Notes: generated by a model not told the origin, from the sequence alone. Counted from the first letter of the stretch, positions 7,573-17,145 are shown. The stretch is 64,000 bases of DNA from Rhizobiaceae bacterium (GCA_014238155.1 JABABQ010000067.1:1-64000); one strand, 5' to 3'. Program-made: numbers and translations.

Positions 7573-9105
7573 ATGCACGACATCATTGAACAGCTGGAAA
7601 CCCGTCGCAACGAAGCCAGAAGAGGGGGTGGTGAGCGGCGCATTGACGCTCAACATGCCAAAGGCAAACTGACGGCCAGAGAACGTTTGGATGTGCTTCT
7701 GGATAGCGGGAGTTTCGAGGAATACGATATGTTCGTCACCCATCGCTGCACCGATTTCGGCATGGAAAAAACCAAAATTCCGGGCGACGGAGTGGTGACA
7801 GGTTGGGGTACGATCAATGGGCGATTGGTTTACGTCTATGCTCAAGACTTTACCGTACTTGGTGGCTCGCTTTCTGAAACTCACGCCGCCAAGATTTGCA
7901 AAATTCTTGATATGGCGATGAAAAACGGAGCCCCGGTGATCGGTATCAATGATTCCGGAGGTGCTCGCATTCAAGAGGGAGTTGCGTCTTTGGGTGGTTA
8001 TGCGGATGTTTTTCAAAAAAACGTCTTGGCCTCAGGTGTTGTGCCACAAATTTCCGTGATTATGGGTCCTTGCGCAGGTGGCGCGGTCTACTCCCCTGCT
8101 ATGACCGATTTTATTTTCATGGTGAGGGACACGTCCTACATGTTCGTAACTGGCCCTGATGTTGTAAAAACAGTCACCAATGAGATCGTCACGGCGGAAG
8201 AACTTGGTGGCGCGAAAACCCATACATCAAAATCATCGGTCGCCGACGGGGCATTTGACAATGATGTCGAAACCTTGCGCCAGATGCGACGGCTCTATGA
8301 CTTCCTGCCCCTGAACAACCGCGAGAAGGCCCCGGTTCGTCCCTTCTTTGATTCCCCTGATCGGGTAGAGCCCAGTCTTGATACACTAATCCCCGACAAT
8401 CCCAACCAGCCCTATGACATGCATGAGTTGATCCACAAATTGGGAGACGAGGGAGACTTTTTTGAAATTCAAGCGGATTTTGCCAAGAATATCCTAACTG
8501 GTTTCCTGCGCCTTGAAGGCCAGACTGTAGGTGTTGTTGCCAATCAGCCACTGGTTTTGGCCGGCGTTCTGGACATAAATTCATCCCGCAAAGCGGCGCG
8601 CTTTGTTCGTTTTTGTGACGCGTTCTCGATTCCGATCCTGACTCTCGTGGATGTCCCCGGCTTCCTGCCCGGAACCAGCCAGGAATATGGCGGTGTGATC
8701 AAGCATGGAGCAAAATTGCTGTATGCCTATGGCGAAGCAACCGTTCCAAAAGTCACATTGATCACCCGAAAAGCCTATGGCGGTGCGTATGACGTAATGG
8801 CGTCAAAGCACTTACGCGGCGATGTAAACTACGCCTGGCCATCCGCAGAAATTGCGGTGATGGGGGCAAAGGGCGCGGTCGAGATTCTCTATCGCTCCGA
8901 CCTGGGGGATCCTGAAAAAATTGCCAACCGCACGAAGGAATATGAAAGCCGTTTTGCCAATCCATTTGTGGCAGCAGAAAAGGGCTTTATTGATGACGTG
9001 GTCCATCCCAGTCAGTCACGCAAACGCATCTGTCGGGCATTTGCAATGCTGCGCGGCAAACAGTTGGAAAACCCCTGGAAAAAACACGACAACCTCCCCC
9101 TATAG
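7573..9105 (+). CDS. pccB: Propionyl-CoA carboxylase beta subunit
   Basis: 510-aa carboxyltransferase subunit that transfers CO2 from biotin to propionyl-CoA, giving methylmalonyl-CoA. Both crotonase-like halves are present: the acyl-CoA-binding [15 protein letters not shown] (about residues 136-150) and [12 protein letters not shown] (about 163-174), and the C-terminal biotin-side motifs [19 protein letters not shown] and [14 protein letters not shown]. Length is normal. The biotin subunit pccA lies 13 kb downstream and methylmalonyl-CoA mutase 18 kb downstream, all on this strand. It converges with the M24 gene with a gap of 5 bp. Confidence 0.96.
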   Translation: MHDIIEQLETRRNEARRGGGERRIDAQHAKGKLTARERLDVLLDSGSFEEYDMFVTHRCTDFGMEKTKIPGDGVVTGWGTINGRLVYVYAQDFTVLGGSLSETHAAKICKILDMAMKNGAPVIGINDSGGARIQEGVASLGGYADVFQKNVLASGVVPQISVIMGPCAGGAVYSPAMTDFIFMVRDTSYMFVTGPDVVKTVTNEIVTAEELGGAKTHTSKSSVADGAFDNDVETLRQMRRLYDFLPLNNREKAPVRPFFDSPDRVEPSLDTLIPDNPNQPYDMHELIHKLGDEGDFFEIQADFAKNILTGFLRLEGQTVGVVANQPLVLAGVLDINSSRKAARFVRFCDAFSIPILTLVDVPGFLPGTSQEYGGVIKHGAKLLYAYGEATVPKVTLITRKAYGGAYDVMASKHLRGDVNYAWPSAEIAVMGAKGAVEILYRSDLGDPEKIANRTKEYESRFANPFVAAEKGFIDDVVHPSQSRKRICRAFAMLRGKQLENPWKKHDNLPL

Positions 9106-9110
9106 ATAGA

Positions 9111-10253
9111 TCAAATAATCATATCTTCGATAGCCTTGGGGTGGTGGGTGATTTGTTCGTAACCATCCTGCGTCAGGATGAAACTGTCGCCCACCTGGGC
9201 GCGAAATTTGTCCGTCGCAACTGACCCGTCCACCACCAGAACCATGCCGGGTTGCAATATAGTCTTGTCACCTGTGACCAGCTGGGGGCTCTCCAGAAAA
9301 CTGAATCCAGTCGCCCGCCCACAGCGGAATGGAGTGTCAAATCCTGCGCCTCGAATAACGTCCGCATAGGCGGCATGGACACTTTCGGCGCTCACACCGG
9401 GTTTCAACGCCTCCAGCGCCGCTTTCTGGCTGGCAACTGCCACTTCATAGACCTCCACCTGCTCGGGTTCGGCCTCACCGATCCAGAAGGTGCGGTCAAA
9501 ACCAAGTTTGAAGCGGTGAAAATTGGTCATGCCGCAAAAACACAAAAATACCGGTTCTCCACGGCGCATGATACGGGTCGTCGCCCGGTGATGGGTTTTT
9601 ATGATGTTGCTACCTGACGCCATGATCTGCAGAAAATGGATATTCGGCGACATGTCGACATCGGTGTAGTGCAATGCCAAAAGCTCGGCAGCTTTGCGGG
9701 TCCCCGCCCCTGATGTCGCCAGCGCAACTTCATATTCGGGCATGCCGTCTCCAATGGCCTCCCGGCCAGCAGACATCATTGCACCTGCAACTTGACCGGC
9801 ATGGCGTGCCAGCTGCAATTCCGGATCCAACTTGATCATACGCATATCGGCAATGATCGGAGTCACGTCGAATAATCTGCTGACATCGATCAGTTCGCCC
9901 AGATATGCCCGAACCATCGGTGGCATGTGGTCTGGTTCGACAGCAATTTTGCTGTGTGCAGAAACAAAGGCTGGCAATTCATCACGCCATTCATTGCCAG
10001 CGCCGTCGTTCCAAGCAGCTATGCGGTCGACCCGCGCGCTGGAACGGGCCATGACCTCGTCGATATTCGGCGTGATCAGCAGCGACTTGCCATCGCGTGG
10101 CACAACGAGAATCGTTGGCCTTCCAAATTCCATGTGAAGGTAGTCGTAATAACCGGTAAAATAGTAGACAGCGTCCTCATCGGTGATCAGCGCCAGATCG
10201 AGACCTGCTCGCGTCAGTTGCAATCTCAATCGATCCAGTCTGGCTTCAAACAC
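9111..10253 (-). CDS. M24 family creatinase/Xaa-Pro peptidase-like hydrolase
   Basis: 380-aa pita-bread protein: an N-terminal creatinase-type domain (about 1-135, with YYFTGYYDYLHMEFGRP) and a C-terminal M24 domain. The metal-ligand positions look degenerate: the usual GHG-x-G is GRATGFSFLE (about 307-316), the usual E after PGM is D in PGMVLVVDGSV, and the last E is D in VGDSFIL. This resembles metal-free creatinase-like members more than aminopeptidases, so a C-N hydrolase acting on a small amidino or amino-acid derivative is possible. It follows an Lrp gene by 12 bp in one operon. Substrate unknown; ectoine hydrolase-like and creatinase-like roles cannot be separated. Confidence 0.75.
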   Translation of the reverse strand: MFEARLDRLRLQLTRAGLDLALITDEDAVYYFTGYYDYLHMEFGRPTILVVPRDGKSLLITPNIDEVMARSSARVDRIAAWNDGAGNEWRDELPAFVSAHSKIAVEPDHMPPMVRAYLGELIDVSRLFDVTPIIADMRMIKLDPELQLARHAGQVAGAMMSAGREAIGDGMPEYEVALATSGAGTRKAAELLALHYTDVDMSPNIHFLQIMASGSNIIKTHHRATTRIMRRGEPVFLCFCGMTNFHRFKLGFDRTFWIGEAEPEQVEVYEVAVASQKAALEALKPGVSAESVHAAYADVIRGAGFDTPFRCGRATGFSFLESPQLVTGDKTILQPGMVLVVDGSVATDKFRAQVGDSFILTQDGYEQITHHPKAIEDMII

Positions 10254-10265
10254 AATAGTTGCTCC

Positions 10266-10691
10266 TCACCGGCCCGTCACATTGACCAGTTTGATATGGC
10301 TTTGCGTCTCTGCAACATCGGGTATGTTGCGAATATCATCCAGCACATGATCCAGTTGTTTCAATGACGACACACTCAACTCGGCGACAAGATCATAGGG
10401 GCCGCTCAATGTGTGGATGGCTGTGATACTGGAAATTTTTCGCAAAGCGATCAGCGTTCGTCTGCCATCGTTGGCATGAAGCCTGATCAACGCGAATGCG
10501 ATAATGTCGCTTTCAATATCGGCATCTGCGAGCTTGACCGTAAATCGCTCGATCACCTTTTGGTTGACTAACCTCTCAATACGATTGCGCACCGTTCCAC
10601 GCGATACGCCAATCTTGGCGGCCATTTGAGACAAGGGCGCGCGGGCATCGGATTTCAAAAGGCGTAACAGGGCGTGGTCAATCTCATCCAT
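10266..10691 (-). CDS. Lrp/AsnC family transcriptional regulator
   Basis: 141-aa regulator with an N-terminal winged helix (DEIDHALLRLLKSDARAPLS, then IGVSRGTVRNRIERL at about 27-41) and a RAM ligand domain (ITAIHTLSGPYDLVAELS). ATG at 10691 is preferred because AAAGG lies 7 bases upstream; a GTG at 10718 would add nine residues. It heads an operon with the M24 hydrolase and is divergent from the saccharopine-dehydrogenase-like gene, so it probably controls both in response to an amino-acid-type effector (inference). Confidence 0.92.
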   Translation of the reverse strand: MDEIDHALLRLLKSDARAPLSQMAAKIGVSRGTVRNRIERLVNQKVIERFTVKLADADIESDIIAFALIRLHANDGRRTLIALRKISSITAIHTLSGPYDLVAELSVSSLKQLDHVLDDIRNIPDVAETQSHIKLVNVTGR

Positions 10692-10909
10692 GACACGACC
10701 TTTACCCAACTTGCGCACAAAACGGTAGAAAAATCCCGTTTCGGCAACAGATTGCTATTTCGATTACCGGTCATTTGATGTCTCTAATCAAACCAGCGAT
10801 CCGAGTTGGGCAAAGCTCAGGGCCCATCGTAATTTCGTCGATACTCGCTGGCTCAATTTGCTAACGGGTAGCCTTAGATTTTGATCGGTCAGACATCAGG
10901 GAGAATTTT

Positions 10910-11983
10910 ATGTTGTTCAATTCCATTTCTGTTTTGGGTCTTGGCAAAGTTGGCCGCCTCGCCGCAACATTGCTTCATCAGTCCGGCCTCACCGTGACAG
11001 GCTATGATCTTCAAATGCCGAAAAAAACATTACCCTTTGCCGTAAAGAGCTTCGATCTGACAAATTTAGAAGGTCTGCTGACCGAATTTAAAAATACACA
11101 AGCCGTGCTTTCCTGCCTGCCTTATCACCTGAACGTCGAAGTAGCACGCGCCGCCCATGCAGCCGGTATACACTATTTCGACCTGACCGAAGATGTGGCG
11201 ACGACGGAAGCCATTCAGAAACTTTCAAAAACCTCAAAAGGATTGATGGCGCCTCAGTGTGGGCTTGCTCCCGGGTTTGTCGGCATTGTCGGTGCTGATT
11301 TGATTGCCAAATTTGATCAATGCCGTGCCTGCAGAATGCGGGTCGGGGCTCTACCCCAACATCCCACAGGTCTGCTGGGCTATGCCTTCAACTGGTCTCC
11401 GGAAGGAGTGGTCAATGAATATCTCAACGATTGTGAGGTCATTGAAGAAGGTGAACGAAAGACGCTGTCATCTATGGAATGGCACGAGAATATCTATATC
11501 GACGGTGTGAAGCTGGAAGCTTTCACAACATCCGGCGGCCTCGGCACCATGTGTGACACCTATCACGGCAAAGTTGCCAATATCGACTACAAAACCATGC
11601 GCTATCCCGGCCACATGCAGTTGATGAACTTTTTCTTTCACGAATTACTGATGCGCGAACAGCGTGACTTTGCCGGGCGAATACTCACCCACGCAAAGCC
11701 ACCAGTAGGAGATGATATTGTCTATATCCATGTATCGGCGGAAGGGATGATCGACGGCAATTTACAGCGTCAGGAGTTTGTCCGCGGTTACAGGCCAATC
11801 GACATTGCCGGTTCGCCGCGCACAGCAATTGCATGGACCACAGCGAGTTCGGTTGTTGGGGTCATCGAAATGGTACGCGCCGAACTGTTGCCTTCCAAGG
11901 GATTTCTAAAGCAGGAAGACATACCTCTGAACGCATTTTTGGGCACTCAGACGGGAGCCCACTTCAAACATGACAACGGTTAG
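10910..11983 (+). CDS. Saccharopine/lysine dehydrogenase-like oxidoreductase
   Basis: 357-aa protein with an N-terminal Rossmann fold (ISVLGLGKVGRLAATLLHQSG, residues 6-26) and the DLTEDVATTEAIQ and APQCGLAPGFVGIVG segments of the saccharopine dehydrogenase family. The size and single-domain layout resemble lysine 6-dehydrogenase or carboxynorspermidine synthase-like members. It would use NAD(P) on an amino acid. An AGGGAG Shine-Dalgarno precedes the ATG. It is divergent from the Lrp-M24 operon, and the LysE exporter and a 2-aminoadipate-type aminotransferase are within 6 kb, compatible with lysine metabolism but not proof. Confidence 0.8.
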   Translation: MLFNSISVLGLGKVGRLAATLLHQSGLTVTGYDLQMPKKTLPFAVKSFDLTNLEGLLTEFKNTQAVLSCLPYHLNVEVARAAHAAGIHYFDLTEDVATTEAIQKLSKTSKGLMAPQCGLAPGFVGIVGADLIAKFDQCRACRMRVGALPQHPTGLLGYAFNWSPEGVVNEYLNDCEVIEEGERKTLSSMEWHENIYIDGVKLEAFTTSGGLGTMCDTYHGKVANIDYKTMRYPGHMQLMNFFFHELLMREQRDFAGRILTHAKPPVGDDIVYIHVSAEGMIDGNLQRQEFVRGYRPIDIAGSPRTAIAWTTASSVVGVIEMVRAELLPSKGFLKQEDIPLNAFLGTQTGAHFKHDNG

Positions 11984-12126
11984 TCAGAAAAGCGCCGCGT
12001 GACCCGATCAAGATGTCGGTTTTTTGTGATTTTGAATGCGGAAATGGTGTCAATGATAGTGCTGGAATTATCGTAAACCTTATCTGGATTGCTATTACCG
12101 ACATCCGACCGAAGTGAGTGTTCACT

Positions 12127-13272
12127 ATGGCTTCAAACCTTCATTTGATGAGCGAAACGCTGCAAAACACAGCTATGATGCCCGACGATGGACCAATGGG
12201 CCTGCCGGGAAATTTCTACACTTCAGCTGACTATTTTGAGTTTGAAAAAACCGAACTGCTGCGACGCGGCTGGCACTGCCTGGGGCGCAGTGACGAAATC
12301 TCTCAACCTGGCGACTTTTTCACCATTCAACTGCTGGATGAACCGCTGTTGGTGGTGCGCGGAAATGATGGCACCGTTCGGGTGCTGGCCAATGTCTGTC
12401 GGCATCGAAGCATGCCGGTTGCACAGGGTGCGGGAAACCGCAAACTGTTTGTCTGCAGTTATCATGCATGGAGCTACGGCCGAGACGGGGCACTGGTGCG
12501 CGCTCCACATATGGAAAATGCAAATTTTGTTCAAAGCAATTGCGGCCTTCCACAGATCAGATGCGAAGTCTGGCAGGGATTTATTTATGCCAATTTGGAC
12601 GGTGATGCTGATGAGCTGGCTCCGCAGTTGCGGGGGCTTGAAGCTCTGATTGAGCCTTATCAAACCGAAGATTTCCGCACTGTTCACACCGCTGAGGAAG
12701 TATGGGATTGCAATTGGAAATGTCTGGTTGAAAATTTTATGGAGGGCTATCATCTCTCCGTCGTCCACCCACAGACTCTGCGCGGATATACACCGACCGA
12801 ATTGTGCACCAAATCAGCATCCGGTGAATTGTTCACCAGCTATCATGCCAACTATCCAGACGATATTCCAAGCCGTGGACACGGCGCGCCCGGGCTGGAT
12901 GACAAACAGCGCCATCGCTCTACACTTTTCAGCATATTTCCGACCCAGGTGGTGAGCCAGTCGGCCAGCCTGCTGGTGTCGCTCAACCTGCATCCTCTTT
13001 CGGTCGACAAAATTCGAGTTCGCTGGACAATGTCGGTCTATGGTGAGGACCTGTCGGCTGACTCCATTCAACGACGCATAGCGCTGTGGGAAGAGGTCAA
13101 CCGGGAAGACCGGGAGAAACTGGTGCGGTTGCAACAAACCTTATCATCCGCCCATGCCCAGGCCGGACCACTGGCCAGCGACGATTTTGAGGGCACCATT
13201 CGCGACTTTCACAAATATCTCGCCCGCAGCGCTGCAAAGGCGCAGGAAACATCACTTGCTGTCGCTCACTGA
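12127..13272 (+). CDS. Rieske non-heme iron oxygenase, alpha subunit
   Basis: 381-aa oxygenase component. The Rieske [2Fe-2S] site is C-R-H ... C-S-Y-H-A-W (CRHRSMPVAQGAGNRKLFVC, about residues 89-108). The mononuclear iron site is ENFMEGYHLSVVHP (about 203-216), giving the two histidines. The fold is that of ring-hydroxylating and N-demethylating Rieske enzymes such as those attacking quaternary amines; substrate cannot be read from sequence. GTG at 12118 is an alternative start three codons upstream. No reductase gene is adjacent, so it must use a distant electron donor. Convergent with the sterol desaturase gene. Confidence 0.9.
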   Translation: MASNLHLMSETLQNTAMMPDDGPMGLPGNFYTSADYFEFEKTELLRRGWHCLGRSDEISQPGDFFTIQLLDEPLLVVRGNDGTVRVLANVCRHRSMPVAQGAGNRKLFVCSYHAWSYGRDGALVRAPHMENANFVQSNCGLPQIRCEVWQGFIYANLDGDADELAPQLRGLEALIEPYQTEDFRTVHTAEEVWDCNWKCLVENFMEGYHLSVVHPQTLRGYTPTELCTKSASGELFTSYHANYPDDIPSRGHGAPGLDDKQRHRSTLFSIFPTQVVSQSASLLVSLNLHPLSVDKIRVRWTMSVYGEDLSADSIQRRIALWEEVNREDREKLVRLQQTLSSAHAQAGPLASDDFEGTIRDFHKYLARSAAKAQETSLAVAH

Positions 13273-13312
13273 TCTTGTTTTGTTGGCGATCTGGCAGAGG
13301 TAGACCTACACA

Positions 13313-14332
13313 TTAGCCATTGAGGTGTTGCACTCGCCGCTTCATCATCTTTTGGTTGGCCTCGTCGGTGCCGTCGTGAAACGAGCCGAACCACTTGTCC
13401 CATGGCACTTCGAGATTGCCGTAATTACATTCAAAATAGCGGTGGTGCATCTGATGGTGGAACGTACCCAAGGCCAGCCGGTTCTTGTCGCCCAACAACA
13501 CCCCTTCAAAACCCGTATGGGACGTGGCGGCGGTGAGCGCCTGATGCTGCATGTGAAACAAGATATGCAGCGGATGGGCGGCCAACAAGAAGTGAATGAG
13601 TATCGAGGATAAAAACAGCAAATGTTCGATTGGGTGCATCGATAAGCCCGACCAGGGACCGACATTGATGTTTCTGTGATGCAGTGCGTGGGCCAACCGA
13701 TAAAGTGGCGGCCAATGCAGCCAGCGGTGTATCCAGTAAAAATGAAACGAAATCCACACTGGGGTCAGGAAGAACAGTACCGCAAACCACAGTGGGTTGT
13801 CGGCCCAGGCGAGGTGCGGAGCATAGCCATTTGCCATCGCCCAGAACATCAACGCTTCATAGCCTGTCCAGAAGGCAACACCGCTTCCCAGGGACCAGAA
13901 CATGTTGTCTGCGACCTGATTGCCAAACGTGAACCCATTTGACTTTGCCCGCAATTCGCGACCATCAAATTTCAAGTTCTTTTCCTGACGTTTCCATCGG
14001 TAGAAATACAGGTGCAACCCACCGGCTACAGCCAATAGAAGAATAAAATTGCGGGCATAAAGCAAAGCAATCCAATCCAGCGACAATGTCGCCGTGATTT
14101 CCAATGATGGCTGAAACCAGAACCACGAAATGCAAGCCACGATCACCAGTATTGAGTTTTCTGCGATGGCAAACCAGCGGTCGGCCACCCAGCGCAACAT
14201 ACGCAGAGGTTCAAGCGGCCATGTAAAAAAAGGCGAAGCCTGAATTGGCACATCCGGCATGTAGTTCCATTGGCCTTCAATGCCTTTTGGCCGGGCCAAC
14301 GGCTGCTCCCCGCTGCTCGACGTCTGGCTCAT
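13313..14332 (-). CDS. Sterol desaturase/fatty acid hydroxylase family membrane protein
   Basis: 339-aa integral membrane di-iron oxygenase. The histidine boxes HFYWIHRWLHWPPLYRLAHA (about 205-224), LHHRN and HHQMHHRYFE (near residue 305) are those of the superfamily, and several hydrophobic segments are visible. The family hydroxylates or desaturates sterols, carotenoids or fatty acyl chains. The start at 14332 has a strong GAGGAG 8 bases upstream; a longer open frame from 14659 is not used because it would run under the neighbouring divergent gene. Convergent with the Rieske oxygenase; lipid substrate unknown. Confidence 0.88.
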   Translation of the reverse strand: MSQTSSSGEQPLARPKGIEGQWNYMPDVPIQASPFFTWPLEPLRMLRWVADRWFAIAENSILVIVACISWFWFQPSLEITATLSLDWIALLYARNFILLLAVAGGLHLYFYRWKRQEKNLKFDGRELRAKSNGFTFGNQVADNMFWSLGSGVAFWTGYEALMFWAMANGYAPHLAWADNPLWFAVLFFLTPVWISFHFYWIHRWLHWPPLYRLAHALHHRNINVGPWSGLSMHPIEHLLFLSSILIHFLLAAHPLHILFHMQHQALTAATSHTGFEGVLLGDKNRLALGTFHHQMHHRYFECNYGNLEVPWDKWFGSFHDGTDEANQKMMKRRVQHLNG

Positions 14333-14500
14333 GAAATGATCTCCTCGAAGCTGAATAAAACTTGCAGACTTGCGTTGGAAAGGAAAGTGAATATTGGACG
14401 GGAACACGTCCCGCTGCATGTGCCGTAACTGCTTCACCACGTTGACGTCTTGACCGGGCAAGTTAGGGTGCAGGTATAGGCAATTGGGAAACTCACCTTC

Positions 14501-15832
14501 ATGGGCCCGGGAACAACTCAGTATGCCCGCAGCGGGGACACGCATATCGCCTATCAGGTGATCGGTGACGGCCCCATAGACATCGTTTTCGTTCCCGGCT
14601 GGGTCTCTCATGTGGAATTGTGCTGGGCAGAACCATCCTTTGCCCGGTTCCTCAATCAATTGGCATCCTTTGCAAGGCTTATCCTGTTCGATAAGCGTGG
14701 CACCGGATTATCCGACCGAGTGCCCAACGATAAACTGCCGGGACTGGAAGAGCGCGCTGATGACTTGCTGGTGGTGATGGATGCAGTCGGTTCCAGAAAA
14801 GCGGTGTTTGCCGGATATTCGGAGGGTGGAAATCTAAGTGCTTTTTTCGCCGCAACCCATCCAGATCGCGTCCAGGCCCTCATCATGTTCGGCACGTTCG
14901 CCAAGCGTATTTACAGCCCCGACTATCCATGGGCACCGACCATCGAAAACAGACAACAGGAATTGGAGCATATTGAACGGGAATGGGGCAATCGCATGGA
15001 CCTGTCCCACTATGTTCCCAGTGTTGCAGGCGATGAAGCATTTGTTGAACGCCTGGCGACTTATTTCAGGCGATCGGCAAGTCCGGGGGCGGCTGTTGCA
15101 TTGCTAAAAATGAACACACAGGTCGATATCCGCAACATATTGCCAACCATTCACATACCGACTCTGATTATGCATCGCACTGGCGATCAGGACGTAAATG
15201 TCGAAGAGGGCCGCTGGATGGCCAATCAAATCCCAAACGCAAAATTCATTGAACTGCCAGGCGATGACCACCTCCCCTGGGTGGGCGATCAGGATGCCAT
15301 CATCGAAAACATTCGAGAATTCCTCGACGCCCGAAAATCAGAGCCAACCGCTCTGAGAGCGCTGGCAACCATCCTGTTCACCGACATTGTTGGATCAACC
15401 GAACTGGCCCGAAATATGGGTGATCAGGCATGGCGAAGCCTGTTGGATTCACACGATAATATTTGCGCTGAGACAGTCGCCGAATTCGAAGGTCGCCTGG
15501 TCAAGACCACTGGTGACGGAGCCTTGGCCACTTTCAGTGGCCCGGGCCGAGGGATCGAGTGCAGCCAAAAAATTATTCAACAATGTGGCACACTCGGGCT
15601 GAATATCCGAGCCGGACTGCATACAGGAGAATGCGAAATCCGCAACGACGAAATTGCCGGTGTTGCAGTACACCTTGCCGCCCGCGTATCTGCCAGCGCC
15701 AGCTCTGGAGAATTGCTAGTTTCCAGAACGGTCCGCGATCTGGTAGCGGGTTCAAACAACACATTCGAGTTTCGCGGCGAATACAGTTTCAAGGGATTTG
15801 ATGAAAAATGGAGCATTTATTCGGTGATCTGA
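14501..15832 (+). CDS. Alpha/beta hydrolase fused to class III adenylate/guanylate cyclase domain
   Basis: 443-aa two-domain protein. Residues about 1-280 form an alpha/beta hydrolase with nucleophile motif GYSEGG (about 106-111), an acid in HRTGDQDV and a histidine in LPGDDHLPW. Residues about 285-443 form a cyclase homology domain with the metal aspartates in FTDIVGST and TTGDGALA and the arginine in VHLAARVS. The asparagine usually found in VNLAARV is histidine here. It would make cAMP or cGMP, possibly in response to a ligand bound by the hydrolase-like domain. Divergent from the sterol desaturase. Confidence 0.88.
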   Translation: MGPGTTQYARSGDTHIAYQVIGDGPIDIVFVPGWVSHVELCWAEPSFARFLNQLASFARLILFDKRGTGLSDRVPNDKLPGLEERADDLLVVMDAVGSRKAVFAGYSEGGNLSAFFAATHPDRVQALIMFGTFAKRIYSPDYPWAPTIENRQQELEHIEREWGNRMDLSHYVPSVAGDEAFVERLATYFRRSASPGAAVALLKMNTQVDIRNILPTIHIPTLIMHRTGDQDVNVEEGRWMANQIPNAKFIELPGDDHLPWVGDQDAIIENIREFLDARKSEPTALRALATILFTDIVGSTELARNMGDQAWRSLLDSHDNICAETVAEFEGRLVKTTGDGALATFSGPGRGIECSQKIIQQCGTLGLNIRAGLHTGECEIRNDEIAGVAVHLAARVSASASSGELLVSRTVRDLVAGSNNTFEFRGEYSFKGFDEKWSIYSVI

Positions 15833-15861
15833 CTGCGAGTCCTCAACATCAATTCCTTCCA

Positions 15862-15884
15862 ATAGGTAAGGTCTATTGACCTAT
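15862..15884. promoter_or_regulatory. Inverted repeat and candidate promoter before the aminotransferase
   Basis: AGGTC-TATT-GACCT (15869-15882) is nested inside ATAGGT...ACCTAT (15862-15867 and 15879-15884). A -35-like TTGACC (15876-15881) overlaps the right arm, with TAAGCT about 16 bp further. It lies 50 bp upstream of the aminotransferase start and looks like an operator-promoter overlap. Confidence 0.4.
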
Positions 15885-15933
15885 CTAGATTGAATGTTAA
15901 GCTAGCCTCCTAATCCCCAACCGAGACTTGGCT

Positions 15934-17145
15934 ATGAATTGGGAAAACTTGTTCGCATCGCGCTCATCCCGCATGAAGGCGTCGGAAATCCGTGAACTTC
16001 TGAAACTGCTGGACCAGCCCGACATTATCTCTTTTGCCGGTGGCATTCCTGATCCTGACCTGTTCCCGACACAGGATTTTCAAAAAGCCTTTTCAGCCGT
16101 GCTATCCGACGAACGTCAAACCGCAGCCCTGCAATATTCTGTGAGCGAGGGTTACGCGCCGTTACGTCAATGGATCGTCTCTCAAATGGGAAAATTGGAG
16201 ATCGACTGCGATATCGACAATGTGTTTATCACATCCGGTTCTCAACAGGCGCTGGACTATCTCGGCAAGTTATTCCTATCCCCCGGCGACACCGCGCTGG
16301 TCGCATGGCCAAGCTACATGGGCGCATTGGGCGCCTTTAACGCCTATGAGCCGGAATATGACCGGCTGATCGCAACCGGCAATCGATCGGCAGCGGACTA
16401 TCGTGAAGCTGCGAAAAACAATAACAGCCGCGTAAAATTTGCCTATATGTCTGTCGACTTTGCAAACCCGACCGGTGAGACAATGGATCTGGCATCCCGG
16501 CACCAACTTCTGGACATGGCCGATGAATTGGATATCGCGATAATTGAGGATGCGGCCTATCAATCGCTGCGCTACGACGGTGAAGTAATTCCCCCGATCC
16601 TGGCATTGGAGATCGCCCGTAAGGGGGACATCAATAACACCCGCACGCTGTATTGCGGCAGCTTTTCGAAAACCCTGTCGCCGGGCTTACGGGTAGGCTG
16701 GGTATGTGCGTCAAACGAAGTGATCAGCAAACTTGTGCTGCTGAAACAGGCGTCAGACCTTCATTCGTCGACAATAACTCAAATGGCGATCCATGAAGTT
16801 GCTTCAAAAGGCTTTGACCGGCAGGTCGCCAAGATACGCGCCTCCTACGCGGCTCGTCGTGATTGCATGTTGGCCTGTCTGGAAAAATATATGCCAGAAG
16901 GTGTGACATGGACCCGCCCGGAAGGAGGCATGTTCGTTTGGGTGACTGTACCAAGCCATCTCGACGGTGCCGAACTGCTTGCTCAATCCCTGAAATCACA
17001 AAAAGTTGCATTCGTCCCAGGACGGGCATTCTTTGCCGACGGATCGAACGGCAATACGCTCCGGCTGAGCTTTTCCCAGGCCGATGAACCATTGATTGAC
17101 GAAGGAATAAAACGCCTCGGTGCGTTATTGCGCACCACCTCGTGA
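15934..17145 (+). CDS. PLP-dependent aminotransferase (2-aminoadipate aminotransferase-like)
   Basis: 403-aa fold-type I aminotransferase of the LysN/MocR-C-terminal group. It has the N-terminal FAGGIPDPDLFPTQDF (about 36-51), the AYQSLRYDG and PLP-lysine motif GSFSKTLSPGLRVGW (about 243-257, Schiff-base lysine in SFSK), and the C-terminal RLSFSQ arginine. No GntR domain is fused. ATG at 15934 is preferred to the TTG two codons upstream. Such enzymes transaminate 2-aminoadipate, branched or aromatic amino acids. Convergent with sthA with an 11-bp gap. Confidence 0.9.
   Translation: MNWENLFASRSSRMKASEIRELLKLLDQPDIISFAGGIPDPDLFPTQDFQKAFSAVLSDERQTAALQYSVSEGYAPLRQWIVSQMGKLEIDCDIDNVFITSGSQQALDYLGKLFLSPGDTALVAWPSYMGALGAFNAYEPEYDRLIATGNRSAADYREAAKNNNSRVKFAYMSVDFANPTGETMDLASRHQLLDMADELDIAIIEDAAYQSLRYDGEVIPPILALEIARKGDINNTRTLYCGSFSKTLSPGLRVGWVCASNEVISKLVLLKQASDLHSSTITQMAIHEVASKGFDRQVAKIRASYAARRDCMLACLEKYMPEGVTWTRPEGGMFVWVTVPSHLDGAELLAQSLKSQKVAFVPGRAFFADGSNGNTLRLSFSQADEPLIDEGIKRLGALLRTTS

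Noticed and set aside
14333-14659. N-terminal extension of the sterol desaturase frame
   Set aside because: It overlaps the start of the divergent hydrolase-cyclase gene, and a strong GAGGAG ribosome site supports the start at 14332.
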